Below are positions 44,934-54,131 of a stretch of 64,000 nucleotides of DNA, piece by piece. The position numbers were made by a program, and so were the translations under genes. The notes beneath the pieces were generated by a model, which was given only the letters and a program-made list of their open reading frames with translations, did no database searches and was not told the origin of the DNA. Source of the DNA: Paenibacillus durus ATCC 35681 (GTDB lineage Bacteria > Bacillota > Bacilli > Paenibacillales > Paenibacillaceae); NCBI RefSeq assembly GCF_000993825.1, contig NZ_CP011114.1, positions 1,178,001 through 1,242,000 of the forward strand, given 5' to 3'. Each line of letters opens with the position of its first letter. Positions within the stretch are counted from its first letter, which is position 1.

Positions 44934-46052
44934 TTGAGCTTTTATGAGTCGCTGACGATCCTGGAGCGTATTCCCTTTAGGGAATTGTGGCAGAAGTATA
45001 CGAAGGACGATGTTATGCGGGCGCTGGCCAAGGAGAAGCTGGACAAGGAAGATCTGCTTGCTCTGCTGTCACCTGCGGCCAGCTGGCATCTGGAAGAAAT
45101 GGCGCAAAAAGCGCAGCGCATCACCCGCTCGCATTTCGGCTATGCCGTTCAGCTGTTCACGCCAATGTATGTGGCGGATTATTGCGTCAACCACTGTACG
45201 TACTGCAGCTTTAGCGCCATTCATGATTTTCCGCGCAAGAAGCTGTCGCTGGAACAAGTTGAAGCGGAAGCGGCGGCAATTGCCTCTAGCGGACTTCGCC
45301 ATATCCTGCTGCTTACGGGGGAATCGCGCAAGGACTCTCCGGTCGGTTATGTTAAAGATTGCGTGAAGGTGCTCCGCAAATATTTCTCCTCCATCAGCAT
45401 CGAGGTTAATCCGCTGTCCACGGAGGAATACCAGGAATTGGCCGATACGGGCGTGGACGGATTGACTCTATTCCAGGAGGTGTACCACCAGGAGACGTAC
45501 CGCAAGCTGCATGTCAAAGGGCCGAAGCGGAATTTCCGGGCCCGGCTGGATGCTCCGGAGCGCGGCTGTCAGGCGGGTTTCCGCTCCGTCAACATCGGCG
45601 CGCTGCTCGGCTTGTACGATTGGCGGCAGGAAGCGTTCATGACGGCGATGCACGCACGTTATCTTCAGGACCGCTATCCCGGCTGTGAGATCAGCCTGTC
45701 TCCGCCGCGTTTCCGTCCCTATCTCGGCAGCTTCAACCCTGAATCGGACGTAACCGACCGCGCGCTGGTACAGATTATACTGGCCTACCGGCTGTTCCTG
45801 CCCCGTTCCGGCATTACGTTGTCCACAAGAGAACCCGCTGAATTGCGGGACCGCCTTGTGCATCTGGGGGTAACCAAAATGTCGGCAGGCGTCTCGACCG
45901 AGGTGGGCGGGCATACCAGTGACGGGGGGACGCCGCAGTTTGAAATATCCGACAGCCGAAGCGTGCCGGAAATCAGGGATATGCTCTACGGCAGCGGACT
46001 TCAGCCGGTATTTAAGGATTGGGATATTCTTGCCGAAGGTTCCGTGCGCTGA
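44934..46052 (+). CDS. thiH: 2-iminoacetate synthase ThiH (radical SAM tyrosine lyase)
   Basis: ThiH cleaves tyrosine with a SAM radical to give dehydroglycine for ThiG. The cluster motif is CVNHCTYC (C84, C88, C91; CxxxCxxC). The chain is 372 residues, with LLTGESRKDSPVGY, SIEVNPLSTEEY and ISLSPPRFRPYLG matching ThiH. Start TTG 44934 after GGAAGGGGG. Bacillus uses the oxygen-dependent glycine oxidase ThiO instead; having ThiH suggests thiazole synthesis can run without oxygen. Confidence 0.95.
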   Translation: MSFYESLTILERIPFRELWQKYTKDDVMRALAKEKLDKEDLLALLSPAASWHLEEMAQKAQRITRSHFGYAVQLFTPMYVADYCVNHCTYCSFSAIHDFPRKKLSLEQVEAEAAAIASSGLRHILLLTGESRKDSPVGYVKDCVKVLRKYFSSISIEVNPLSTEEYQELADTGVDGLTLFQEVYHQETYRKLHVKGPKRNFRARLDAPERGCQAGFRSVNIGALLGLYDWRQEAFMTAMHARYLQDRYPGCEISLSPPRFRPYLGSFNPESDVTDRALVQIILAYRLFLPRSGITLSTREPAELRDRLVHLGVTKMSAGVSTEVGGHTSDGGTPQFEISDSRSVPEIRDMLYGSGLQPVFKDWDILAEGSVR

Positions 46053-46088
46053 CGGAGGAGTTCAAAAGTTTAAGAGTTTAAGATTTCA

Positions 46089-46126
46089 AGCCAGCCTTCC
46101 TCTTTGCGGAGGGTTGGTTTTTTTTA
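46089..46126 (+). terminator. Terminator after thiH
   Basis: AGCCAGCCTTCC pairs with GGAGGGTTGGTT around a short loop, followed by a long T run. Confidence 0.88.
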
Positions 46127-46142
46127 TTGGATTGCACCGGTA

Positions 46143-46151
46143 TGATATGAT
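46143..46151 (+). promoter_or_regulatory. Extended -10 promoter of the fumarase gene
   Basis: TGATATGAT fits TGnTATGAT and lies about 50 bases before the start codon. No strong -35 is seen. Confidence 0.45.
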
Positions 46152-46201
46152 AGATACAAAATGAAAGCCATCTAAACCCTGGACTTAAGAGGAGTGTATT
46201 G

Positions 46202-47824
46202 ATGATGCGGAAGTTCGAAGACAGTGTGTATGATCTGATCGTTGAGACCTCTACCAACTTGCCCGGTGACGTGCGTCGGGCGATAGCTGCGGGACGGGCG
46301 CTCGAAGACAAAGATACACGCTCGGGACTGGCCCTGGCTACAATTGCGCAAAATATCGGCATGGCCGAGCATCAGATCTCGCCCATTTGCCAGGATACGG
46401 GCATGCCGACTTTTGTCATACATACGCCTGTAGGCGTGAATCAGCTCGAAATGAAGCGCGATATCCGCAAAGCCGTTGTGCGGGCGACCCGTGACGGCAA
46501 GCTGCGGCCCAACTCCGTCGATTCGCTAACAGGCGGGAATAGCGGCGATAATCTGGGCGAAGGCACACCGGTCATTCATTTCGAGCAGTGGGAAGAAGAG
46601 TATATTGATGTGCGGCTCATCCTCAAAGGAGGCGGCTGCGAGAACAAGAATATTCAGTACAGTCTTCCCGCCGATCTGGAAGGACTGGGCAGGGCCGGAC
46701 GCGATCTTGACGGTATCCGCAAGTGCATTCTTCATGCCATCTATCAGGCCCAGGGGCAGGGGTGCAGCGCGGGATTTATCGGAGTAGGCATCGGCGGCGA
46801 CCGGACTTCAGGCTATGAACTGGCGAAGAAGCAGCTGTTTCGCAAAGTGGATGATATGAATCCGATCCCGGAGCTGCGTGAGCTGGAAAATTATATGATG
46901 GAGAATGCCAATAAGCTCGGCATCGGCACCATGGGCTTCGGGGGAGAAGTAACCCTGCTCGGCTGCAAGGTTGGAGTGATGAATCGGCTTCCTGCGAGCT
47001 TCTTCGTTTCTGTCGCCTATAACTGCTGGGCGTTCCGCCGCCAAGGCGTGCTGATCGACACGGCTACCGGCGATATCCGGGAGTGGCTGTATGAGCGGGG
47101 CTCGGGCATTTCCGTAGGAGCGGTTACAGCGGAAACGCCGCCGGATGTGAATGCTGCGGGAACCGAAGGCTCCGGTGACTCAGCCGTCCGTCCCGCAGCT
47201 GCCGAAAGATCCGCTGCGATTAGCGCAGATACGGCAGGCGGTGCAAGGGAGATCCGGCTGACGACGCCGATTAGCGTGGAAGATATACGCCGCCTGCGTG
47301 TTGGCGATGTGGTCATCCTGTCGGGCGAAATGCATACGGGACGCGACGCTCTGCATAAGTACTTAATCGACCATGAGTCTCCGGTTGACCTAAGCGGAGC
47401 GGTCATTTACCACTGCGGTCCCGTCATGCTTAAAGACGAAGAGGGATGGCATGTGAAGGCGGCCGGTCCGACGACGAGCATCCGCGAGGAGCCGTACCAG
47501 GGTGACATCATCAGGAAATTCGGCATCCGGGCCGTCATCGGCAAGGGCGGCATGGGGGCTAAGACGCTTCAGGCGCTCCATGATCATGGCGGCGTCTATC
47601 TGAATGCGATAGGCGGAGCGGCGCAGTATTACGCCGAATGTATCAAGAAAGTGAACGGCGTCGATTTTCTCGAATTCGGTATTCCCGAGGCGATGTGGCA
47701 TCTGACGATAGACGGATTTGCGGCGATTGTGACCATGGATTCCCACGGCAATAGCCTGCATGCCGACGTTGAGAAAGACTCCGCCAGTAAATTGGCGTTA
47801 TTCCGTGAAGCGGTGTTTAAGTAA
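46202..47824 (+). CDS. Class I fumarate hydratase (iron-sulfur, fused alpha and beta domains)
   Basis: Interconverts fumarate and malate using a [4Fe-4S] cluster. Probable cluster cysteines are in ICQDTGMPT, GGGCENKN and TLLGCKVG. The alpha part is residues 1-310, then about 35 low-complexity Ala/Ser-rich residues, then the beta part (TTPISVEDIRRLRVGDVV, IGKGGMGAKT). Related family members are L(+)-tartrate dehydratases; the fused form and length (540) fit fumarase better. Tandem start codons (TTG, ATG, ATG) begin at 46199; ATG 46202 is best spaced from GAGGAG. Confidence 0.9.
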   Translation: MMRKFEDSVYDLIVETSTNLPGDVRRAIAAGRALEDKDTRSGLALATIAQNIGMAEHQISPICQDTGMPTFVIHTPVGVNQLEMKRDIRKAVVRATRDGKLRPNSVDSLTGGNSGDNLGEGTPVIHFEQWEEEYIDVRLILKGGGCENKNIQYSLPADLEGLGRAGRDLDGIRKCILHAIYQAQGQGCSAGFIGVGIGGDRTSGYELAKKQLFRKVDDMNPIPELRELENYMMENANKLGIGTMGFGGEVTLLGCKVGVMNRLPASFFVSVAYNCWAFRRQGVLIDTATGDIREWLYERGSGISVGAVTAETPPDVNAAGTEGSGDSAVRPAAAERSAAISADTAGGAREIRLTTPISVEDIRRLRVGDVVILSGEMHTGRDALHKYLIDHESPVDLSGAVIYHCGPVMLKDEEGWHVKAAGPTTSIREEPYQGDIIRKFGIRAVIGKGGMGAKTLQALHDHGGVYLNAIGGAAQYYAECIKKVNGVDFLEFGIPEAMWHLTIDGFAAIVTMDSHGNSLHADVEKDSASKLALFREAVFK

Positions 47825-47938
47825 AGTGTCATATGGACGATGATCCGTGTCTAGAAGTGCTTTTTCGCGAAAGCTTGGCTATTTTGGTGTGTAGCCTGGA
47901 CGGCAGCTTTTAGCAATGATAGTGATCATATGAAGCGG

Positions 47939-47978
47939 ATCGGAGCACAGATGTATACGTCTGGAGCTCCGATTTTTG
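47939..47978 (+). terminator. Terminator after the fumarase gene
   Basis: ATCGGAGC pairs with GCTCCGAT around an inner AGATGTATACGTCT palindrome, then TTTTT. It ends about 100 bases before phoR. Confidence 0.85.
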
Positions 47979-48075
47979 GTTTTGCATGGTATGCTTTTGC
48001 ACTGGCAATTTCACTGAAATCGGGCTACGATAGAGTAAAGCAGTATAGTAAAGCATAGAAAGAGGCATGTGCCGC

Positions 48076-49872
48076 ATGAAACCATTTCGAGTCCGTCTTT
48101 CGTTAATACTAATGACCTTGATCGGAATTTCCATGATTGGAGCGGGCTTCACGATGGCGCATCTGTTCAAGAATTCCCATGTTGCGGCGCTTGAAGATCA
48201 TATGTCCCGGGAAATAAATCTGCTGTTGGGTACGATGGAATTCCCTGATATGAACGCTCCGGATGCGATTAATTATTATACCGGGCAGGCGAAAAGTATT
48301 GGTAAACTCACCAATTCAAGGGTTACCTTTATTACACAAGAGGGAAAAGTAATTGGCGATTCGGAGAGAAATCCGCTTTTAATGGACAACCACTCCAATC
48401 GTCAAGAAGAGATTATTGCGGCAAAAGACGGGATTGGCCGGGCAATCCGCTACAGTGACACGTTGAAGAAAAATATGCTTTATGTTGCCCAGAAGGTATC
48501 CTCACAGAACGGAAACTTTAACGGATATATCCGCCTGTCCCTGACCCTTGACAATGTCGAACAAGGAGTGAACAGGGCTTGGACGATTATGGCGGGCGGA
48601 CTTGTGCTGCTGTTCATAGCGGCTGCTGTTGTCAGCTATCGTGTCTCGCTCAGCCTCACTTCACCACTGGAGCAGATTACCCGTGTGGCCCGCCGGATTA
48701 CCGATCTTGATTACGACGCTCGGGTATCCCTGAACCGAAGGGATGAGATCGGCCAACTCGCGACCGCGATCAATGCGATGGCGGACAGTCTGCAGACCCA
48801 GCTTCGCACGATACGCGACAATGAGAACCTGCTGCAGAGCGTGCTTGATAATATGACCGGCGGCATCCTGCTGGTGAATGAGCGGGGAGAAATCGCCCTG
48901 CTCAACAAGGCGGCTGAGAAGATGCTGGACGTGAACGCGGAAGACTTGGTCGGCCGTTCCTTCCGTGAACTGAAGCGTCACTACGAGCTGACCCGGATTT
49001 TGGAAGATGGATTGTTCCGCCGGGAGCCGGTGCATGAGGAGCGGAGCTTCTACAATTCGGGAGAGCGGATCATGCGCCTGGACGGGGTGCCGATGACGCA
49101 GGATGACTCCTACCATGGCATGCTGTTCCTGCTGCAAGAGGTAACGGAAATCCGGAGGCTGGAGAGAATGCGCAGCGAGTTCGTAGCCAATGTCTCGCAT
49201 GAGCTGAAGACGCCGGTTGCGGCAGTCAAGGGATTCGCGGAGACGCTGCTTGGGGGTGGGGTGAAGGACGAGAAGACGGCTAAATCTTTTTTGCAAATCA
49301 TTTATGATGAGAACGAAAGGCTGAACCGCTTGATCGGCGATATTCTGGAATTGTCCAAAATCGAGTCCAAACGAGTCCAATTGGAATGCTCTCCGGTCCA
49401 TCTGGCTGCCTTCTTCGATTCGCTGCTTGAAACGATGAGTAAGGTAGCGGAGAAAAAAAACATCAGCCTAAGTGCGGAGGTGCCGGAAGAACTATTCATT
49501 GAAGCCGATGAGGACAAGCTACGGCAGATTTTCCTCAACCTGCTGTCGAATGCGATCAATTACACACATGAGGGCGGCAACGTCAAGGTGAGGGCCATGA
49601 ACCGGCTGAAAAAAGACGGAACGGAAACGGTTGTATTCACCGTTACGGACACGGGGATAGGAATTCCCCGCAAGGACCTGCCGCGTATTTTTGAACGATT
49701 TTACCGGGTGGACAAAGCGAGATCGCGGAGCTCGGGCGGAACCGGACTCGGATTGTCGATTGTCAAGCATCTGATGGACCTGCACCGCGGCGTTATTTCC
49801 GTAGAAAGCGATCTCGGTATCGGAACCACATTCACTCTGGAGCTGCCGCTGCTGCAGGAGGATGAAATCTGA
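48076..49872 (+). CDS. phoR: PhoR-like sensor histidine kinase
   Basis: A 598-residue membrane kinase. A first helix (about 8-28) leads to an external sensor domain to about 165, a second helix (about 178-197), HAMP (to about 250), PAS (about 255-355), HisKA with H375 in VANVSHELKTPVAAVKG, and an ATPase domain with NLLSNAINYT, DTGIGIP and GGTGLGLSIV. PhoR of Bacillus has this layout, and pstB, phoU and polA lie downstream. I use ATG 48076; ATG 48067 is too close to AAAGAGG. It precedes phoP, the reverse of the Bacillus order. Confidence 0.85.
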   Translation: MKPFRVRLSLILMTLIGISMIGAGFTMAHLFKNSHVAALEDHMSREINLLLGTMEFPDMNAPDAINYYTGQAKSIGKLTNSRVTFITQEGKVIGDSERNPLLMDNHSNRQEEIIAAKDGIGRAIRYSDTLKKNMLYVAQKVSSQNGNFNGYIRLSLTLDNVEQGVNRAWTIMAGGLVLLFIAAAVVSYRVSLSLTSPLEQITRVARRITDLDYDARVSLNRRDEIGQLATAINAMADSLQTQLRTIRDNENLLQSVLDNMTGGILLVNERGEIALLNKAAEKMLDVNAEDLVGRSFRELKRHYELTRILEDGLFRREPVHEERSFYNSGERIMRLDGVPMTQDDSYHGMLFLLQEVTEIRRLERMRSEFVANVSHELKTPVAAVKGFAETLLGGGVKDEKTAKSFLQIIYDENERLNRLIGDILELSKIESKRVQLECSPVHLAAFFDSLLETMSKVAEKKNISLSAEVPEELFIEADEDKLRQIFLNLLSNAINYTHEGGNVKVRAMNRLKKDGTETVVFTVTDTGIGIPRKDLPRIFERFYRVDKARSRSSGGTGLGLSIVKHLMDLHRGVISVESDLGIGTTFTLELPLLQEDEI

Positions 49873-50016
49873 CTTTTATTTAAGTATTTCCGGTGTTTTG
49901 TGAAGCCAGAAGTTAAACTTAGGGTTAGACAGAGCGATTTGCGCAAATGTTTTACACTGGGATAACATTCCGATGATATGATTGGCTTGTCAAAAATTAT
50001 GAAGACGGGGGAAACT

Positions 50017-50745
50017 ATGGCACAACGATTGCTTGTCATCGAAGACGAACCGACTTTGGCCCGGCTGTTGTCATACAATTTGACGCAGGAAGGGTATGAG
50101 GTGGCACATGAGGATCACGGAACGGCGGGCTATGACCGGGCGGTCAGGGAGCATTTTGATTTGATTGTGCTGGATCTCATGCTGCCGGGGATGAACGGGA
50201 TTGATATTCTGGATAAACTGCGCGGCCAAGGGATTACAACCCCCATTATCGTACTGACGGCAAAGAATACCGAAGAGGATGTCGTTCGCGGGTTGAAATC
50301 GGGAGCGGATGATTACATGACGAAGCCTTTCGGCGTATCCGAGCTGCTCGCCAGAGTCAGCGCCGTGCTCCGCCGCATCACGGGCATATCGGAAGAGCCG
50401 CAGCCTAGAACCGGAGAGAATGATTCCACCATTATTTTGGGCCAGCTTGAAATTTATCCTGAACGATACGAAGTGACATTGGGCGGGCAGAGCATTAATC
50501 TTCGTCCCAAGGAATTTGAGGTTCTGCTGTATTTGGCCCGCAAGCCGGGCGTTGTATTGACAAGAGACGATTTGATGAACGCCGTTTGGGGGTTCGATTA
50601 CATCGGCGGGCAGCGTACGGTGGATGTTCATGTCAGTTCGCTGCGCAAGAAGCTGGAGCTGGACCCCGAGTCGGTACATATCGACTCCATCCGCGGAGTC
50701 GGCTACAAACTGGTCGTCAACAAACAAAGAACTCCGGTCATTTAA
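50017..50745 (+). CDS. phoP: PhoP-like response regulator (OmpR family)
   Basis: A 242-residue receiver plus winged-helix regulator. The phospho-acceptor is D53 (LIVLDLMLPG), with acidic pocket ED in LLVIEDEP and K in YMTKPFG. The DNA-binding domain has LRPKEFEVLLYL and GGQRTVDVHVSSLRKKLE. Start ATG 50017 behind GGGGGAA; the 144-base gap from phoR contains a possible own promoter (TTTACA, 17 bases, TGATAT). It should bind Pho boxes such as the one at 52327-52367. Confidence 0.9.
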   Translation: MAQRLLVIEDEPTLARLLSYNLTQEGYEVAHEDHGTAGYDRAVREHFDLIVLDLMLPGMNGIDILDKLRGQGITTPIIVLTAKNTEEDVVRGLKSGADDYMTKPFGVSELLARVSAVLRRITGISEEPQPRTGENDSTIILGQLEIYPERYEVTLGGQSINLRPKEFEVLLYLARKPGVVLTRDDLMNAVWGFDYIGGQRTVDVHVSSLRKKLELDPESVHIDSIRGVGYKLVVNKQRTPVI

Positions 50746-50768
50746 CTGAGACCCGGGGTTCTTTTTTT
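50727..50768 (+). terminator. Terminator overlapping the end of phoP
   Basis: AAAGAACTCCGGTC pairs with GACCCGGGGTTCTTT; a T run follows. The left arm lies inside the last phoP codons. Confidence 0.8.
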
Positions 50769-50901
50769 ATTAGAAGCCGTTTTCTTTTACCCTTGTGATA
50801 GACGTGCGTTTTCAGTCACATTTCATTAACGGTAAGAAAATATTCCTATGACATTTGATTGATACGCTATGAACATAATAGTCATGCAGGAGGAATGTGC
50901 A

Positions 50902-52341
50902 TTGGGTTCACTCACAACGGTTGAGGAAGAGCGGGGCAAGCTGAGTGGAGGAGGGACGGACAGAAGTACCGATGCGGCGGCAAAAGACAAACTTACATTA
51001 AAACGCCAGGAAATCGGACGGAATGAACATCTGCTCAGGCAAAAAAGAATGGCGGCGCAGACGGGTGCCTTGTCATTAGACGCAGTACATCCCGATGCAG
51101 CGCGGACGGCTGCTTCACGGACCCAAGCCCTACCGATAGCGGCAACGGCAGAGTTTGTAGGGGAGGCGGGAGATGAAATGGGAATTGAGACTTACGTAAT
51201 AACGAAAGATCGTGAGACTGTCTTGCCATTGGATACGAACAGCAAGGAGGAGACGTCAGCCCGGCCTTCCGCCATATCGCTGGCGGATTACTGCATCAGT
51301 GTTCCGGAGATCGACCTGCAGCTCGAGTGCCTGGAGGCGCTGGCGGTATTTCGTGACAACTTGAACGCTCCATGCCTGGTCGTCAGGGACGAAGAGGAAC
51401 GACCAGCCGGTCTTCTCATGCGGGATTACTTTCACCGCCAGCTGTCAGGCAGATTCTCGGCGGAGCTGTTCTATTCACGTCCGGCATCCCGTTTTGCCGA
51501 TAAAGATGCGCTTGTGGTGGAGTCTTCAGCTTCGCCTTCCGAACTGATCGCTAAGGCTTTGCAGCGGAAAGAAGAACAATTCTACGACTGCGTCATCGTC
51601 ACGGAGAATGGAAAGCTGAAGGGCGTATTGACGGTGAGGGATCTGATGGCGCTCTCCGGAAGGCTTCAGGAGCGGGCGGAGCAGGAACGCCGCCTTGCTG
51701 TAGAAGGAAGCTGCGACCATGTCGGCGAGATGGAGTCGGCGCTGCAGGAAGCTGCGGCTGCCGCTGAAACGGCCCGTGCGGAGTGCAGCCGTATGGAGCA
51801 GTGGATTGACGCCGGCTCCGGGAAACTGGGTCATGTACATACTTCATATTTACGGGTTGAGGAGCGAATCACCGAGCAGCGCAGCCAAGTTGATGAGCTG
51901 CTGAAGAATGTGACGGAGATCGCTTCTTTGACAGGAGAGATTGACGGTATTGCCGCAACCAGCGAATTACTTGCGCTGAACGCCTCCATTGAGGCCGCCC
52001 ACGCAGGCGAACATGGACGGGGCTTTCAAGTTGTGGCTGATGAGGTGCGAAATCTTGCCCGTCATACCCGGCTGTTGACGGCAAGCATTTCTTCGCTGCT
52101 TGGAACCATTGGGGATCAGGCCGCCCGCACCGCAGAGCTTACTGGAGCCGCTGCGGGCGATATCGGCGGCAGTGCGGAAGAAATAGCGGCCGCGAAGCGG
52201 CTCTTCGCAAGCCTTCAAACGGCAGTTTCTACCGTTGAGAGGGCGGACGAAGCCGCTTGCCTGCTCGTTCAACAAAGTGCGGACCGGGCTCAGGAGGTCA
52301 AGGGACGGCTGCTTGCAATGAGTGATTTTACAGAGCGTTAA
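50902..52341 (+). CDS. Soluble CBS-MCP fusion protein
   Basis: No membrane helix is visible, so it should be cytoplasmic. From TTG 50902 (AGGAGG 8 bases upstream) the 479-residue protein has about 120 variable, charged residues. A CBS pair follows (about 120-265), with PCLVVRDEEERPAGLLMRD and VIVTENGKLKGVLTVRD. A short methyl-accepting signalling domain (about 270-479) contains LLALNASIEAAHAGEHGRG and FQVVADEVRNLARHTR. The hairpin tip reads IAATSELL, where typical receptors have IA-x-QTNLL. The frame is also open from ATG 50869. It sits between phoP and pstB. The ligand may be an adenine nucleotide; its output is unclear. Confidence 0.82.
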   Translation: MGSLTTVEEERGKLSGGGTDRSTDAAAKDKLTLKRQEIGRNEHLLRQKRMAAQTGALSLDAVHPDAARTAASRTQALPIAATAEFVGEAGDEMGIETYVITKDRETVLPLDTNSKEETSARPSAISLADYCISVPEIDLQLECLEALAVFRDNLNAPCLVVRDEEERPAGLLMRDYFHRQLSGRFSAELFYSRPASRFADKDALVVESSASPSELIAKALQRKEEQFYDCVIVTENGKLKGVLTVRDLMALSGRLQERAEQERRLAVEGSCDHVGEMESALQEAAAAAETARAECSRMEQWIDAGSGKLGHVHTSYLRVEERITEQRSQVDELLKNVTEIASLTGEIDGIAATSELLALNASIEAAHAGEHGRGFQVVADEVRNLARHTRLLTASISSLLGTIGDQAARTAELTGAAAGDIGGSAEEIAAAKRLFASLQTAVSTVERADEAACLLVQQSADRAQEVKGRLLAMSDFTER

Positions 52342-52367
52342 CATTTATCTGGAGCGGTATTTACAAT
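52327..52367 (+). promoter_or_regulatory. Candidate Pho box and -10 element of pstB
   Basis: TTTACA (52327), TTAACA (52338) and TTTACA (52360) are spaced by 11 and 22 bases, the 11-base phasing of PhoP-binding repeats (TT(A/C/T)A(C/T)A); the 52349 slot does not match. TACAAT at 52362-52367 could be the -10. The box overlaps the stop of the CBS-MCP gene. Confidence 0.6.
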
Positions 52368-52415
52368 CATGGCTTATTATTGTACGGAAGATGATGAGAA
52401 GGAGACGCGCACATA

Positions 52416-53195
52416 ATGAAGTCCGTCATTGACATAGAGCAGAAGACCATCATTAATATAGAAAAGCTGGATCTCTACTACGAGTCCTTTCATGCGCTTA
52501 AAGGCATGGACTTGCAAATTCCGGAGAAGGCGGTTACCGCGTTCATCGGACCGTCCGGCTGCGGTAAATCGACGCTGCTGCGCACCTTGAACCGGATGAA
52601 CGATATGATTCCGGGAACGCGGATCGAAGGTAAGGTTCTGATCGGCGACAAGGATATTTATGGCGGCGATGTAGAGGTAGAAAGCTTGCGCAAGCAAGTG
52701 GGGATGGTTTTTCAGCAGCCGAATCCTTTTCCAAAATCGATATACGATAATGTTGCTTACGGACCGAGACTGCACGGCAAGCCTCCCAAGGCCGAACTCG
52801 ACGAGCTGGTGGAGCAAAGTCTGCGCCAAGCGGCCCTATGGGACGAAGTTAAGGACTTCCTGAAGAAATCGGCGCTTAGTCTGTCCGGCGGACAGCAGCA
52901 GCGGCTCTGTATTGCCAGAGCCCTTGCCGTACAGCCTGATATTCTGCTGATGGACGAAGCGACTTCCGCGCTTGATCCGGTCTCGACACAGAAGATCGAA
53001 GAGCTTGTTCAGGAACTGCGGGACCGGTATACGATTGTCATGGTTACGCATAATATGCATCAAGCTGCGCGAGTATCGGGCAGAACGGTGTTCTTCCTGA
53101 ACGGCGTGATCGTCGAAGCGGCGGACACGGAGCAGCTATTCTCGAATCCTAAAGATTCGCGCACCGAAGATTACATTTCCGGCAGATTCGGTTAA
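52416..53195 (+). CDS. pstB: Phosphate ABC transporter ATP-binding protein PstB
   Basis: The ATPase of the high-affinity phosphate importer, 259 residues. Walker A is GPSGCGKST (about 44-52), the Q-loop is in [11 protein letters not shown], the signature is [15 protein letters not shown] and Walker B is [18 protein letters not shown] precedes the ATG. phoU follows after 78 bases. The pstS, pstC and pstA genes for the binding protein and permeases are not in the window. A candidate Pho box lies just upstream. Confidence 0.97.
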   Translation: MKSVIDIEQKTIINIEKLDLYYESFHALKGMDLQIPEKAVTAFIGPSGCGKSTLLRTLNRMNDMIPGTRIEGKVLIGDKDIYGGDVEVESLRKQVGMVFQQPNPFPKSIYDNVAYGPRLHGKPPKAELDELVEQSLRQAALWDEVKDFLKKSALSLSGGQQQRLCIARALAVQPDILLMDEATSALDPVSTQKIEELVQELRDRYTIVMVTHNMHQAARVSGRTVFFLNGVIVEAADTEQLFSNPKDSRTEDYISGRFG

Positions 53196-53273
53196 AGTAT
53201 GGCTTCTCGTAGGGGAAGTACCCGCTTGGCCTACCCGGATTGACCTATTGATTCGAGGAGGATCGCTCTAATT

Positions 53274-53933
53274 ATGATTCGAAGAGTGGAATTGGACAAA
53301 AATCTTGACGAACTGCGGAATCTGCTGCGGCAGATGGCTGAGCATGTCATCGACGCGCTCGAAGGAGCCGTCCTTTCCTTGCAGAAGCTTGATACGTCCA
53401 GGGCGCAAGAAATTGTGCAGGCAGACGTTCATCTAAATGAATTGGAAGAAAAGATTATGGATATCGGCTCGCGTCTTATCGTCACACAGCAGCCGGTAGC
53501 CAAGGATTTACGCAGAATAATCGTTGCTTTTAGAATATCAAGCGATCTTGAGCGGATGGGTGATTTAGCGCTGGACGTGGCTAAGGTGACTCTCCGTATC
53601 CAAGGCCAAGATCTGATCAAACCGCTGGTTGACATTCCCCGTATGGCTGAAATTGTTACACTCATGACCAGTGAAGCCATCACCGCCTATCTGGACGAGA
53701 ATACCGATCTGGCGCATAAAATGGCAATGGACGATGATCAGGTCGATCATTTGTACAGCTCCATGATCAATGATTTGTATAGCTATATGATTGAGAAGCC
53801 CGAATCGGTCTCTCAAGCGATGCTGCTTACGCTGGTTGGGCGGTACATTGAGCGGATTGCCGATCATGCGACCAACATCGGGGAAAGCGTCGTTTATTTG
53901 GTAACAGGTAAGCGTCCGGACTTAAATATGTAG
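53274..53933 (+). CDS. phoU: Phosphate transport regulator PhoU
   Basis: A 219-residue all-helical protein with two PhoU three-helix repeats: ALEGAVLSLQKLD and RISSDLERMGDLALDVAK in the first, MAMDDDQVDHLYSSMINDL and RYIERIADHATNIGESVVY in the second. The E/D-x-x-x-D patterns are the metal-binding signatures. PhoU links Pst transport to PhoR kinase control. GAGGAGG lies 10 bases before the ATG. A terminator follows, closing the phosphate locus. Confidence 0.97.
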   Translation: MIRRVELDKNLDELRNLLRQMAEHVIDALEGAVLSLQKLDTSRAQEIVQADVHLNELEEKIMDIGSRLIVTQQPVAKDLRRIIVAFRISSDLERMGDLALDVAKVTLRIQGQDLIKPLVDIPRMAEIVTLMTSEAITAYLDENTDLAHKMAMDDDQVDHLYSSMINDLYSYMIEKPESVSQAMLLTLVGRYIERIADHATNIGESVVYLVTGKRPDLNM

Positions 53934-53977
53934 CAAACTGCCAGGCCGTTTGGCGAATACGCCGAATATGGCTATAA

Positions 53978-54028
53978 GAGAAAGCGCATCATTGCCGCAG
54001 AGCGGCGAGGGCGCTTTCTTCTTTTTTC
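53978..54028 (+). terminator. Terminator after phoU
   Basis: AGAAAGCGC pairs with GCGCTTTCT, with an inner GCCGC/GCGGC stem, followed by TCTTTTTT. Confidence 0.9.
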
Positions 54029-54131
54029 ACAGTATGAGTAAGCTTTGAAGCCGCTGCGGCACTTTGATGGGCTATTTGGGCGGGCCATGTGGTAAAATGT
54101 AAAGGATAAGCAATAAAAGACGAGGTGCAAA

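Noticed and set aside
49913..49930. TTAAAC and TTAGAC before phoP as a Pho box
   Set aside because: Spacing is 12 rather than 11 bases and both hexamers deviate; too weak to list.
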